A stretch of DNA of 64,000 nt, taken from the NCBI RefSeq assembly GCF_946151075.1, contig NZ_CAMGZB010000001.1, positions 790,001-854,000 of the forward strand. The letters are read 5' to 3'. The position numbers were made by a program, and so were the translations under genes. This DNA comes from Neobacillus sp. Marseille-Q6967 (GTDB lineage Bacteria > Bacillota > Bacilli > Bacillales > Cytobacillaceae). The notes below the pieces were generated by a model. That model searched no databases. It saw only the letters and a program-made list of their open reading frames with translations, and had not been told where the DNA came from. Numbering within the stretch: the stretch's first letter is position 1; each line of letters begins with the position of its first letter. Below are positions 42,187-55,481 of this stretch, in pieces.

Positions 42187-42706
42187 TATGAAGGACAATT
42201 CTGACCTTCGCTTTACCCGTTTTGTCCTTCATCCGGGCTATGAAGGACAATTCCGATCTTGGCTTTACCCGTTTTGTCCTTCATCCGGACTATGAAGGAC
42301 AATTCCGATCTTGGCTTCCATCATTTTGTCCTTCATCCATGCTATGAAGGACAATTCGTACCTTTGCTTTACCCGTTTTGTCCTTCATCCATGCTATTAA
42401 GGACAATTCGTACCTTCGCTTTACCCGTTTTGTCCTTCATCCGGACTATGAAGGACAATTCCGATCTTGGCTTTCCTCATTTTGTCCTTCATCCAGGCTA
42501 TGAAGGACAATTCTGACCTTCGCTTTACCCGTTTTGTCCTTTATCCGGGCTATGAAGGACAATTCCGATCTTGGCTTCCATCATTTTGTCCTTCATCCGG
42601 GCTATGAAGGACAATTCCGATCTTAGCTTCCATCATTTTGTCCTTCATCCAGGCTATGAAGGACAATTCGGATCTTGGCTTTCCTCATTTTGTCCTTCAT
42701 CCCTGC
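42187..42706. repeat. Tandem array of ten 52-bp hairpin units
   Basis: Ten head-to-tail copies start at 42187, 42239, 42291, 42343, 42395, 42447, 42499, 42551, 42603 and 42655, every one exactly 52 bases. Each junction forms a tight hairpin, TTGTCCTTCAT and ATGAAGGACAA around a loop such as CCGGGCT, joined by a 23-base linker of the TTCCGATCTTGGCTTTACCC kind. Stems are almost invariant; linkers and loops vary between a few versions (TTCGTACC, TTACCCG or TTCCATCA; GGGC, GGAC, ATGC). Lies between ydiK and rex. Not coding: 52 is not a multiple of three. Confidence 0.96.
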
Positions 42707-42735
42707 TCTACTCCACCTTTCCCACTGATTAACAT

Positions 42736-42772
42736 AAAAAATGCCCTTCATTAGTATTGAAGGACATTTTTA
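42736..42772 (-). terminator. Terminator of rex
   Basis: Minus strand ATGTCCTTCA / TGAAGGGCAT around a seven-base loop, with T runs on both sides. Its stem is nearly the stem of the 52-bp array that ends 30 bases away. Confidence 0.88.
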
Positions 42773-42806
42773 TTGATACTTCCTTATTTTTTTCAACGAA
42801 TCATAT

Positions 42807-43460
42807 CTATTCTTCGACATCTACTGTCGGATAGTGCTTTAAAAAGTAAATTAATGACTGTAATTCCACCGCTAAGTCAATGTGATGTACTCGTATGGAT
42901 GATGGGACATTTAACCGGGCAGGAGTAAAGTTTAAGATTCCTTTTACATTCGCTTGCACCAGCCTGTCTGTAATCATTTGAGCCACCGGTGCAGGTACAG
43001 TTAAGATGGCTACCGGTATATTCTCATTGGTTAAATATTGTTCTAAATCATCCATATGATAAACCGGGACATCTCCAATCGTGGTTCCCATTTTGTTTGG
43101 ATCGACGTCGAAGGCGCATTCTATTTTCGTGTTGTTATTTTTCAAAAAGTTATAGTTTAAAAAGGCCGTTCCGAGGTTACCTACCCCAATTAAGGCTACC
43201 TTTGTTAATTCATCTTGATCCAATGTTTTCCGAAAAAAAGTTAAGAGATAATTCACATTATACCCATAGCCCTTTTTTCCAAGTGCACCAAAATAGGAGA
43301 AATCTCTGCGGATAGTAGCTGAATCTACTTTCACGGCCTCGCTTAATTCTGCAGAAGAAACCCTTTGTTTTCCGGATGAATGCAGATTCTTCAAGAACCG
43401 ATAATATAAAGGCAGCCGCTTCGCTGTCGCTTGTGGTATTTTCATTGTTTCATTATTCAT
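42807..43460 (-). CDS. rex: Redox-sensing transcriptional repressor Rex
   Basis: Dimeric repressor that senses the NADH/NAD ratio and controls fermentation and respiration genes. N-terminal winged helix ([20 protein letters not shown] ... [14 protein letters not shown]), then a Rossmann domain with [16 protein letters not shown] near residue 88 and the C-terminal domain-swap helix. Start: ATG at 43460 after GTGGGAG gives 217 residues; the GTG four codons earlier lacks a ribosome binding site. Collinear with B. subtilis Rex over the whole length. Follows moaC on the same strand. Confidence 0.96.
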   Translation of the reverse strand: MNNETMKIPQATAKRLPLYYRFLKNLHSSGKQRVSSAELSEAVKVDSATIRRDFSYFGALGKKGYGYNVNYLLTFFRKTLDQDELTKVALIGVGNLGTAFLNYNFLKNNNTKIECAFDVDPNKMGTTIGDVPVYHMDDLEQYLTNENIPVAILTVPAPVAQMITDRLVQANVKGILNFTPARLNVPSSIRVHHIDLAVELQSLIYFLKHYPTVDVEE

Positions 43461-43493
43461 AATCTCCCACACCCCATAAATGGTTTGTTTACT

Positions 43494-43991
43494 CTATTTT
43501 ATCTGTTCTGATCTATGATAGTCTCCGTTTTTTCCGCCTGTTTTTTCTACTAGATAGGTTGGTCCGATCACCATGCCTTTATCGACTGCCTTACACATGT
43601 CATAAACCGTTAAGGCACACACCGACGCAGCTGATAACGCTTCCATTTCTACACCTGTATTTCCTTTTGTTTTCACAGATGCGGCAATATTTAATTGATA
43701 AGCATCTTCCTGCCGTTCTTCCCAAGAAAATGTTACATTAACACCTGTTATAGGAATCGGATGGCACATTGGGATTATGTCCCACGTCTTTTTCGCTGCC
43801 ATAACTGCAGCTACTTGAGCAACCGCCAGCACATCCCCTTTTTTCATTTCATTATTCGTTATTTTATCATAAATTTCTTTGCTAACCGTAATGCTGGAAT
43901 GTGCGATTGCCGTGCGGGCTGTTTCAGGCTTTTCACTGACGTCAACCATTTTCGCTCTTCCTTCTTCATTAAAATGAGTAAAATCAGCCAT
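43494..43991 (-). CDS. moaC: Cyclic pyranopterin monophosphate synthase MoaC
   Basis: Second step of molybdenum cofactor synthesis, making cPMP from the MoaA product. The 165 residues contain the family signature [16 protein letters not shown] near residue 77, [27 protein letters not shown] near 115 and the terminal lysine-glycine segment [10 protein letters not shown]. It is upstream of rex on the same strand, and divergent from the ABC-F gene, as in B. subtilis (ydiG-ydiF). Other moa genes are outside the window. Confidence 0.96.
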   Translation of the reverse strand: MADFTHFNEEGRAKMVDVSEKPETARTAIAHSSITVSKEIYDKITNNEMKKGDVLAVAQVAAVMAAKKTWDIIPMCHPIPITGVNVTFSWEERQEDAYQLNIAASVKTKGNTGVEMEALSAASVCALTVYDMCKAVDKGMVIGPTYLVEKTGGKNGDYHRSEQIK

Positions 43992-44166
43992 ATTTTAATC
44001 CTCCCTAAAAATCATACACTATTTTTCGCCATTTGTCTGTGAAACTTTGAACGAAATGTTGTAAAATTACATTTTTTCCTTTCACATCATCTACCATCTA
44101 AATGGCCCTTTATTGCCGACATACCGGGAATAAGGTAAACTTATGGTAGTAATAGAGGTGAAATCA

Positions 44167-46086
44167 ATGATTTTGTTACAAGTAAATCAATTAGAAAAAT
44201 ATTATGGTGCTGACCTTATTTTATCGAATATAAAACTAGAATTACAAACCCGGGATAGAGTTGCTCTTGTCGGCCGCAACGGTGCCGGAAAGTCTACCCT
44301 GCTAAAAATTATTGCTGGTCACCTTTCACATGATGGCGGGGAAATTATTAAACCAAAGGATGTAACGATCGGTTATTTAGCCCAAAATACGGGATTAGAA
44401 TCCAATTTGTCGATTTGGGATGAAATGCTGACAGTCTTTGAATCCTTGCGTAATATGGAGAAATCACTCCGCCAGCTCGAGGAACAAATGTCGGATCCTG
44501 CTGTTTTTCAGGACAATGGAAAATATGAAAAAATCCTAAAGGAATATGATCAGCTCCAAGTAAAATTTAAGGAACAGGGGGGCTATCAATACGAAGCCGA
44601 CCTTCGCTCCATTTTACACGGCTTAAATTTTCACGACAGCTCCATCATGATTTCAAGCTTAAGCGGCGGTCAAAAAACAAGACTTGCGCTAGGGAAACTG
44701 CTGCTAACGAAGCCGGATATCCTTATCCTGGACGAGCCGACCAACCATCTTGATATCGATACACTTTCCTGGCTGGAACAATACCTGCAAAGTTATACAG
44801 GAGCTATATTAATTGTATCCCATGACCGTTATTTCTTAGATAAAGTGGTTACACAGGTGTATGAAGTCTCACGGAGGCAAATTCAAAAGTTTATTGGTAA
44901 CTACAGCTCGTATCTTGAGCAAAAGGCAGCCAACTATGAACGTGACTTAAAACTCTATGAAAAACAGCAGCAAGAGGTTGCCAGTCTTCAAGACTTTATC
45001 CAACGGAACTTAGCCCGAGCTTCTACAACGAAAAGGGCTCAAAGCAGACGGAAGAAACTTGAGAAAATGGAACTCCTGGATAGGCCTGCTGGTGATGAGA
45101 AATCTGCGAGCTTCTCGTTTGAAATTGAAAAACAAAGTGGTAATGATGTACTGACTGTAGATTCACTTGCTGTTGGCTATCAAGGTGATAAAGTGTCTGT
45201 GAATATATCTTTCCGGGCGTTTCGCGGTGAAAGTATTGCCTTAGTTGGGCCAAACGGGATTGGGAAGTCCACTCTGTTAAAAACCATCATTAAAAAACTA
45301 CCAGCGCTAGCCGGGTCTGTTCAATATGGGGCCAATTTATCCATCGGTTATTACGACCAGGAACAGGCAGAATTGACCTCCAACAAACGAGTGTTAAACG
45401 AACTTTGGGATGAGTGGCCGTTAAAAAGCGAGAAAGAAATCCGCACGGTACTCGGTAATTTTCTTTTTTCTGGTGATGATGTTTTAAAAATTGTGTCCAC
45501 ACTTAGCGGTGGCGAAAAAGCGCGGCTCGCACTTGCTAAACTGATGCTTGAAAAAGCAAATGTTTTGATTTTAGACGAGCCTACCAACCATTTGGACCTT
45601 GACAGCAAGGAAGTATTAGAAAATGCACTAATTGACTATCCTGGGACAATCTTGTTTGTTTCACATGACCGTTATTTTATTAACAGGATTGCTACTAAGG
45701 TATTAGAACTTAGTAAGAATGGCAGCACGGAATATCTTGGTGACTATGACTACTATTTGGACAAAAAACTCGAGCAGGAGGAGTTGAAGGCCTTAGAAGC
45801 AGCTGAAACCGGCAAGAAACCCATCCAAACCGAAGTTCAAGATAAAACGAGTTATCAACAGGATAAAGAGAGCAAAAAGCTAGAGCGGCAGCGAAAACGA
45901 AAATTAGAAGAAATTGAAGCTCGGATTGAAGAATTAGAAGAACAAATTCAGGCTTTTGAGGAGCAGCTTTGTGAGCCGGAGGTGTTCCAAGACCACGAAA
46001 AGGTCTTAGAGATTAATCTTAAGAATGAAAAAGCAAAAGCAGAACTGGAACAATTGATGGAAGATTGGGCAGAGCTGGCTGAATGA
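44167..46086 (+). CDS. ydiF: ABC-F family ATPase YdiF
   Basis: Soluble ABC-F protein with two ATPase domains and no membrane part; such proteins act on the ribosome as translation factors. First domain: Walker A LVGRNGAGKSTLLK, signature LSGGQKTR, Walker B ILILDEPTNHLD; second: LVGPNGIGKSTLLK, LSGGEKAR, VLILDEPTNHLD. The inter-domain arm (QNLARASTTKRAQSRRK region) and a C-terminal coiled coil (QRKRKLEEIEARIEELEEQI, about 580-639) are present. The ATG at 44167 follows AGAGGTG; an ATG at 44143 lies upstream of that site. Divergent from moaC, convergent with tsaD. Confidence 0.93.
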   Translation: MILLQVNQLEKYYGADLILSNIKLELQTRDRVALVGRNGAGKSTLLKIIAGHLSHDGGEIIKPKDVTIGYLAQNTGLESNLSIWDEMLTVFESLRNMEKSLRQLEEQMSDPAVFQDNGKYEKILKEYDQLQVKFKEQGGYQYEADLRSILHGLNFHDSSIMISSLSGGQKTRLALGKLLLTKPDILILDEPTNHLDIDTLSWLEQYLQSYTGAILIVSHDRYFLDKVVTQVYEVSRRQIQKFIGNYSSYLEQKAANYERDLKLYEKQQQEVASLQDFIQRNLARASTTKRAQSRRKKLEKMELLDRPAGDEKSASFSFEIEKQSGNDVLTVDSLAVGYQGDKVSVNISFRAFRGESIALVGPNGIGKSTLLKTIIKKLPALAGSVQYGANLSIGYYDQEQAELTSNKRVLNELWDEWPLKSEKEIRTVLGNFLFSGDDVLKIVSTLSGGEKARLALAKLMLEKANVLILDEPTNHLDLDSKEVLENALIDYPGTILFVSHDRYFINRIATKVLELSKNGSTEYLGDYDYYLDKKLEQEELKALEAAETGKKPIQTEVQDKTSYQQDKESKKLERQRKRKLEEIEARIEELEEQIQAFEEQLCEPEVFQDHEKVLEINLKNEKAKAELEQLMEDWAELAE

Positions 46087-46090
46087 TGTA

Positions 46091-46128
46091 AAAGGCTTGG
46101 AGTATATATACTCCAAGCCTTTTTTCGA
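46091..46128 (+). terminator. Terminator of ydiF
   Basis: AAGGCTTGGAGTATAT / ATACTCCAAGCCTT then TTTTTCG. Confidence 0.93.
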
Positions 46129-46141
46129 CAAAAATAACTCC

Positions 46142-46316
46142 TGTGGATTTTTCCACAATGATATACACATATTAAAGCTCACTATTTCAGTCTTCCACAC
46201 ACTTTTCCACATTATCCACAGAATTAATCCTACTTATCCACATTATCAACATAAAAATCACAGTTATCCACATGTAGGTTCTGATTTTACGGTATTTTGA
46301 TAATTTGTTATCCACA
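46142..46316. promoter_or_regulatory. DnaA-box cluster
   Basis: Four perfect TTATCCACA boxes at 46212-46220, 46234-46242, 46264-46272 and 46308-46316, all in the same orientation, plus near-matches TTTTCCACA (46149-46157, 46203-46211), TCTTCCACA (46191-46199), TTATCAACA (46243-46251) and a reversed TGTGGATTT (46142-46150). The spot, between ydiF and tsaD (gcp), corresponds to a DnaA-binding cluster reported in B. subtilis. No AT-rich unwinding region or dnaA gene adjoins it, so it is not an origin; it may titrate DnaA. Confidence 0.9.
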
Positions 46317-46357
46317 AAATTTTGACTTTTACATCATTTCCTTCTTAAATACCCAAA

Positions 46358-46403
46358 AAAACTGACTCAAAAGAGCGTTCCTTGAACGATCCTTTGAGTC
46401 AGT
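46358..46403 (-). terminator. Terminator of the tsaE-tsaB-rimI-tsaD operon
   Basis: ACTGACTCAAA / TTTGAGTCAGT with an inner GCGTTC/GAACG pair, followed by TTTTTTTGGG on the minus strand. Confidence 0.92.
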
Positions 46404-46405
46404 CT

Positions 46406-47431
46406 CTATTCGTTGTATAATTCTATATCAAGTCCTGGATTAGCATTTAATGAAAGGTCTGCTCTAATTCCTTTATCGAACATAATGCTGCCAGCAGCTG
46501 CAATCATGGCCGCATTATCCGTACATAATGATAATGGCGGTATGACAAGTTCTATTGCCGTATGTTCTTTAAATACATTTTCTAGAGTTGTTCTTAGCCC
46601 TTTGTTAGCCGCAACCCCGCCCGCTAATAATACCTGGTTCACCTTGTACTCTCCAGCTGCCTTTTCTGTCTTCTTTACTAATACTTCGATAACGCTCTCC
46701 TGGAAACTTGCAGCAAGGTCCTCAGGGGCAATTATCTCACCGCGCTGTTCTGCATTATGAACGGTATTGATAACTGCAGACTTCAGGCCGCTAAAGCTAA
46801 AATCATAGGAACCTTCTTCTAACCACGCTCGTGGCAGATCTAGCGTTGGGCTTCCTTCCTGTGCCAAACGGTCAATATGCGGACCGCCGGGATAAGGCAG
46901 ATTTAATGTTCTTGCAACCTTATCATACGCTTCCCCAGCCGCATCATCTCTTGTTTCACCGATGACTTGAAAATGACCATGTTCTTTCATATACACCAGC
47001 TCGGTATGCCCTCCGGATACGACTAAAGATAACAAAGGAAACTTTAACTCCGTCACTAGCCTGTTCGCGTATATATGACCTGCAATGTGATGGACTGGTA
47101 TAAGAGGAATGTTATGCGCAAATGCAAGTGCTTTTGCTGCATTAACACCAATTAATAGTGCACCGACTAAACCTGGCCCCTCAGTGACGGCAATGGCATC
47201 AATATCAGCAAAAGAAAGCTCCGCCTGATTCAGTGCCTCTTCAATTACAATCGTTATTTGTTCCACATGATGACGTGATGCAATTTCCGGAACGACTCCT
47301 CCAAACCGCTTATGACTTTCGATTTGCGAAGCCACCACATTGGCTGCAATTTCACGCCCGTTTTTAATAATTGCAACAGCTGTTTCATCACAGCTTGTTT
47401 CGATTCCCATTATCCATTGATCTTTTTTCAT
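46406..47431 (-). CDS. tsaD: tRNA threonylcarbamoyladenosine synthase subunit TsaD
   Basis: Catalytic subunit that transfers threonylcarbamoyl to A37 of ANN-decoding tRNAs, with TsaB and TsaE. It carries the ASKHA start [14 protein letters not shown], the metal motif [10 protein letters not shown] near residue 112, and [12 protein letters not shown]. The ATG at 47431 overlaps the rimI stop by four bases (ATGA); the in-frame GTG at 47443 lies inside rimI. Length 341. Last gene of tsaE-tsaB-rimI-tsaD. Confidence 0.96.
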   Translation of the reverse strand: MKKDQWIMGIETSCDETAVAIIKNGREIAANVVASQIESHKRFGGVVPEIASRHHVEQITIVIEEALNQAELSFADIDAIAVTEGPGLVGALLIGVNAAKALAFAHNIPLIPVHHIAGHIYANRLVTELKFPLLSLVVSGGHTELVYMKEHGHFQVIGETRDDAAGEAYDKVARTLNLPYPGGPHIDRLAQEGSPTLDLPRAWLEEGSYDFSFSGLKSAVINTVHNAEQRGEIIAPEDLAASFQESVIEVLVKKTEKAAGEYKVNQVLLAGGVAANKGLRTTLENVFKEHTAIELVIPPLSLCTDNAAMIAAAGSIMFDKGIRADLSLNANPGLDIELYNE

Positions 47432-47877
47432 AAATTCACCCACATAACAAGTGCATCTTCTTGGTTATCGGAATAATAATTTTTCCGGATGCCGCCATTT
47501 TGAAAACCTAATTTACGATAAAGCGATTGGGCTACATGATTAGTGACCCTGACTTCAAGTGTCATGCTCCTAGCCCCCATATCCTTTGCCATGCTCATCA
47601 TTTTCCTCAGCAATGCTTCTCCAAGTTTCTTTCCCCGATAATCCGGGAGAACCGCTACATTGGTAACATGTGCCTCATCAATTACAATCCACGCCCCGCA
47701 GTACCCGATAATCTTTTGATATTCTTCCAATACAATATATACCGCAAATTTATTATTATAAATCTCATTATAGAAAGCTTCCCGGCTCCAAGGAGTCGTA
47801 AATGAAGCATGTTCTACCTCTAATATCTGATCGATATCCTCTTCCTTCATATGACGAAAAACAAAAGAATCTACCAT
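47428..47877 (-). CDS. rimI: Ribosomal-protein-alanine N-acetyltransferase RimI
   Basis: GNAT acetyltransferase of 149 residues; in E. coli RimI acetylates the N-terminal alanine of ribosomal protein S18. The acetyl-CoA loop is [15 protein letters not shown] near residue 77, and the typical [14 protein letters not shown] follows near 110. Lies between tsaB and tsaD, the conserved bacillar arrangement. Another GNAT substrate is possible, since only the fold and context support the name. Confidence 0.88.
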   Translation of the reverse strand: MVDSFVFRHMKEEDIDQILEVEHASFTTPWSREAFYNEIYNNKFAVYIVLEEYQKIIGYCGAWIVIDEAHVTNVAVLPDYRGKKLGEALLRKMMSMAKDMGARSMTLEVRVTNHVAQSLYRKLGFQNGGIRKNYYSDNQEDALVMWVNL

Positions 47878-47889
47878 ATCTCTCTTATC

Positions 47890-48597
47890 CTATCCATTTA
47901 GTTTTTTCCCTTTTGCTTCCAGCCACTTCGCTTCCGCTTCAGCTAAACGAATATAGTTTGGAACAAAAGTGTGTATATCTTCACCCGGTTTATCTTTACC
48001 TAAAAGTGCTAGTTCCGATGGCCTCGGGTTGTGCTCAGTTATAGCCGCAAACTTTACCTTAGAGCCTAAAGCTTCTTCGATAACGGATTGATGCAATGGT
48101 AAGTCATTACCAACAAATAGAACAGGCTCCTTCAATTCCTTAAGATCTGCAGCCCAATCAGCTATCATTACTAAACGGTCCTGCTTTACTGCTTCTAGTA
48201 CACCATTTTGATACTGATACAACCCTGTATATACTTGTCCTCTTCTAGCATCAAAAATGGGTGAAACATAGCCTTCAAAATAACGGCCTGTCCCAGAAGC
48301 TAAAATTTCAAGACTAGAGATACCCACTAGCGGCAGTTTTAAAGACCAAGCCAGCGTCTTTGCTATAGTAACACCTATTCTAACACCAGTATAAGAACCT
48401 GGCCCCTTTGCGACGACAATCTTTGTTAAATCACCGGGGACTCTTTCACAATCCTTCATTAACGTTTGAATGGCCGGCATAATTCGGACAGAGTGATTCT
48501 TTTTTAAATTCGTTATATATTCACCAAGAACCTGATGTTCCTCAACAAGCGCTACCCCTAGTGCATAATTAGAAGTATCAATCGCTAAAATTGTCAT
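47890..48597 (-). CDS. tsaB: tRNA threonylcarbamoyladenosine complex dimerisation subunit TsaB
   Basis: Non-catalytic ASKHA-fold partner of TsaD and TsaE. 235 residues starting MTILAIDTSNYALGVALVEE; conserved VVAKGPGSYTGVRIGVTIAKTL near residue 62. TsaB lacks the TsaD metal histidines, as seen here. Its ATG follows directly on the tsaE stop. Confidence 0.94.
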   Translation of the reverse strand: MTILAIDTSNYALGVALVEEHQVLGEYITNLKKNHSVRIMPAIQTLMKDCERVPGDLTKIVVAKGPGSYTGVRIGVTIAKTLAWSLKLPLVGISSLEILASGTGRYFEGYVSPIFDARRGQVYTGLYQYQNGVLEAVKQDRLVMIADWAADLKELKEPVLFVGNDLPLHQSVIEEALGSKVKFAAITEHNPRPSELALLGKDKPGEDIHTFVPNYIRLAEAEAKWLEAKGKKLNG

Positions 48598-49050
48598 TTA
48601 AAAAATCTCCTTACATAATTGCTCATATCGATTCCCTTTAGGAACGAGTACCATTTTTCTTTCTTCGTTACCCAAATGGTATAGGTAAATCGTTAGTAAT
48701 TCTGCAGGTAATTGATCCTCAATTAAATGAGCCCATTCCACTACCGTTACCCCGTCACCTTCAAAGTATTCATCAAAGCCTAAGTCTTCTAATGAATCTG
48801 CAACCCGATAAACATCCATATGATATAAAGGCAGCCTGCCTTTATATTCTTTAATAATTGTAAAAGTAGGGCTGTTTACAGTCTTCCTAATCTCTAAGCC
48901 CTTAGCCAATCCTTTTGTAAAGGTTGTTTTTCCAGCCCCTAAATCACCCTCAAGTGCTATGATATCTCCAGGCATTAAACGCTCTGCCAGTCTTGCTGCA
49001 AACTGATAAGTTTCACTAGGATCTGTTGTTTTCAATTCATATTGATTCAT
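48598..49050 (-). CDS. tsaE: tRNA threonylcarbamoyladenosine ATPase TsaE
   Basis: P-loop ATPase that resets the TsaBD complex in t6A synthesis. 150 residues with Walker A GDLGAGKTTFTKGLA near residue 37, switch residues in NSPTFTIIKEY and the conserved YHMDVYR, followed by VVEWAHLIED. First gene of the operon. Length and motifs match B. subtilis YdiB. Confidence 0.95.
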   Translation of the reverse strand: MNQYELKTTDPSETYQFAARLAERLMPGDIIALEGDLGAGKTTFTKGLAKGLEIRKTVNSPTFTIIKEYKGRLPLYHMDVYRVADSLEDLGFDEYFEGDGVTVVEWAHLIEDQLPAELLTIYLYHLGNEERKMVLVPKGNRYEQLCKEIF

Positions 49051-49107
49051 AAAATCACCTTTTTACTTTAACATAGCTTTCCATTATCCATTTTACCTTA
49101 ATTATGT

Positions 49108-49137
49108 ACAAAAAAACCTTAGGATGTCTCCTAAGGT
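49108..49137 (-). terminator. Second terminator downstream of the rRNA-tRNA operon
   Basis: ACCTTAGGA / TCCTAAGGT with a four- to five-base loop followed by TTTTTTTG on the minus strand. Confidence 0.85.
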
Positions 49138-49192
49138 GCCTATTTTATATGTATTTTACTTGATTATTTATGAAAGGGCAAAAAAAGACATA

Positions 49193-49217
49193 AAAAAAAC
49201 GAAACATTGTTTCGTAT
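49193..49217 (-). terminator. Terminator after the last tRNA of the rRNA operon
   Basis: ACGAAACA / TGTTTCGT hairpin followed by TTTTTTTTATG on the minus strand, 20 bases after tRNA-Asp. Confidence 0.85.
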
Positions 49218-49235
49218 TTTAATAAAATATGTAAA

Positions 49236-49311
49236 TGGCGGTCCCGACCGGGATCGAACCGGCGATCTCCTGCGTGACAGGCAGGCATGTTAACCGCTAC
49301 ACCACGGGACC
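49236..49311 (-). tRNA. tRNA-Asp (GTC)
   Basis: Cloverleaf beginning GGTCCCGTGGTGTAGCGG, anticodon loop CTGTCAC, T-loop TTCGATC, and an encoded CCA end. The T stem (GCCGG/CCGGT) differs by paired changes from the second Asp copy at 55198. Last gene of the rRNA operon. Confidence 0.97.
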
Positions 49312-49316
49312 ATAGA

Positions 49317-49390
<74 letters not shown>

Positions 49391-49460
49391 ACGATAATAT
49401 ATTAGCACTAATTTATTATATTAACACAAATGAATTTTGTGCTTGTATTAATATAAATAG

Positions 49461-49576
<116 letters not shown>

Positions 49577-49603
49577 CTATTTAATTAGAGAGATCATTCC
49601 CTC

Positions 49604-49627
49604 AAAACTAGATAATCAGAAGAAGTT
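49604..49627 (-). other. 3' arm of the 23S processing stalk
   Basis: Plus AAAACTAGATAATC and AGAAGAAGT are complementary to 52658-52685 on the other side of 23S, forming the long stem expected for RNase III-type processing of the rRNA precursor. Confidence 0.7.
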
Positions 49628-49657
49628 TAAGTAAAAACGAGTTCGCTTTAAGACTAT

Positions 49658-52589
<2,932 letters not shown>

Positions 52590-52726
52590 TAAAAGGTTTT
52601 ACTCTTATTAATAAGAGAGAAAAACTAAAATGGCGATTACTCGGTTCTTACTTGGTTACTTCTTCTATTACGATTATCTAGTTTTCAAAGAACGATTAAA
52701 AAAAGCTTTGAGAGAATTGCTCTCTC

Positions 52727-52754
52727 AAAACTAAACAAACAAGAAACGGTCAAC
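52727..52754 (-). other. 3' arm of the 16S processing stalk
   Basis: AAAACTAAACAAAC-AAGAAACGGTCAAC here is complementary, with small bulges, to 54405-54430 on the 5' side of 16S. The 16S-23S spacer (52590-52787) contains no tRNA. Confidence 0.7.
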
Positions 52755-52783
52755 TTCTTATCAGTCCGAAAGGACTGCATTAT

Positions 52784-54340
<1,557 letters not shown>

Positions 54341-54449
54341 GTTGATTAGCTCAAAAATGTTACGTTGGCTTTGCTTCTATAATAGAAACAAATAATTATT
54401 GTTTGTTGACGTTTTTGTTTGTTTAGTTTTCAAAGAACAAAAATGTAAA

Positions 54450-54523
54450 TGGAGCGGGTGATGAGAATCGAACTCACAACATCAGCTTGGAAGGCTGAGG
54501 TTTTACCACTAAACTACACCCGC
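54450..54523 (-). tRNA. tRNA-Gly (TCC)
   Basis: Starts GCGGGTGTAGTTTAGTGG, anticodon loop CTTCCAA, T-loop TTCGATT, CCA encoded. Last tRNA before 16S in the operon. Confidence 0.96.
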
Positions 54524-54539
54524 ATATATAATTCTTGAA

Positions 54540-54616
54540 TGGTCGGGAAGACAGGATTCGAACCTGCGACCCCTTGGTCCCAAACCAAGTGCTCTACCAA
54601 GCTGAGCTACTTCCCG
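54540..54616 (-). tRNA. tRNA-Pro (TGG)
   Basis: Starts CGGGAAGTAGCTCAGCTTGG, anticodon loop TTTGGGA, T-loop TTCGAAT, CCA encoded; 77 bases. Confidence 0.97.
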
Positions 54617-54620
54617 TATA

Positions 54621-54697
<77 letters not shown>

Positions 54698-54759
54698 ATT
54701 TTTAGAAGCGAACTTTTATATCTTATCATAAGACTTCGTTGTTTGTCAACAACTTTTTT

Positions 54760-54845
<86 letters not shown>

Positions 54846-54907
54846 ATATAAATCAGCGACAAAGATAATCATATCAGATTATCACACCTATTTCAACAGG
54901 AAAATAA

Positions 54908-54992
54908 TGGTGCGGGTGAAGGGAGTCGAACCCCCACGCCTTGCGGCGCCAGATCCTAAGTCTGGTGCGTCTGCCAATTCCGCCACACCCGC
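54908..54992 (-). tRNA. tRNA-Leu (TAG)
   Basis: Starts GCGGGTGTGGCGGAATTGG; class II with variable arm CGCCGCAAGGCG; anticodon loop CTTAGGA; CCA encoded. Confidence 0.96.
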
Positions 54993-55007
54993 AAATAAAA
55001 ATTGAAA

Positions 55008-55083
55008 TGGTGAGCCATGAAGGACTCGAACCTTCGACCCTCTGATTAAAAGTCAGATGCTCTACCAACTGAGCTAATGGCTC
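55008..55083 (-). tRNA. tRNA-Lys (TTT)
   Basis: Starts GAGCCATTAGCTCAGTTGG, anticodon loop CTTTTAA, T-loop TTCGAGT, CCA encoded. Confidence 0.97.
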
Positions 55084-55100
55084 ATATAGCTAAACATAAA

Positions 55101-55175
55101 TGGCTGGGCTAGCAGGATTCGAACCTACGAATGACGGAGTCAAAGTCCGTTGCCTTACCGCTTGGCTATAGCCCA
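55101..55175 (-). tRNA. tRNA-Gln (TTG)
   Basis: Starts TGGGCTATAGCCAAGCGG, anticodon loop CTTTGAC, T-loop TTCGAAT, CCA encoded; begins with U as usual for tRNA-Gln. Confidence 0.97.
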
Positions 55176-55197
55176 TTGATACAATAATGAGTTTTAA

Positions 55198-55273
55198 TGG
55201 CGGTCCCGACGGGAATCGAACCCGCGATCTCCTGCGTGACAGGCAGGCATGTTAACCGCTACACCACGGGACC
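55198..55273 (-). tRNA. tRNA-Asp (GTC), second copy
   Basis: Same 5' half as the copy at 49236, with T stem GCGGG/CCCGT. The first 18 bases of the gene plus two 5' flanking bases (plus 55257-55276) are repeated exactly at 55401-55420. B. subtilis trnS has no Asp gene between Glu and Gln, so this copy looks inserted or rearranged. Confidence 0.96.
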
Positions 55274-55400
55274 ATTGGATATATATAGTTTTTTCTATGC
55301 TCCATGTTACTCTTCGTTAACTGTCTCTTCCTCTACAAGTAAATCGAAGAAGCAGATGCGTCGAGACAACTCGCAGCTAAATCACCGAAGTATCGCTCGT

Positions 55401-55420
55401 CGCTACACCACGGGACCATT
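55401..55420 (-). pseudogene. tRNA-Asp 5' fragment (20-bp direct repeat)
   Basis: CGCTACACCACGGGACCATT is identical to 55257-55276, the start of the intact tRNA-Asp gene and two flanking bases. The copies are 144 bases apart. The segment between (55277-55400) has no tRNA and no open gene. Confidence 0.85.
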
Positions 55421-55481
55421 ATATTTTAGTTATTTAGATAAGAAACAGGAAATGAGCTTTTTGTTCATCTCCCGTCTCTGA

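Noticed and set aside
42259..42516. An 85-codon open frame inside the first repeat array
   Set aside because: It arises from repeated sequence whose period is not a multiple of three, has no ribosome binding site and resembles no protein.
42187..42706. CRISPR array
   Set aside because: Units are repeated along their whole 52 bases, including the part that would be spacer, and no cas genes are near.
46142..46316. Replication origin
   Set aside because: DnaA boxes are present but there is no dnaA/dnaN neighbourhood or AT-rich unwinding element, and the position matches a non-origin cluster in B. subtilis.
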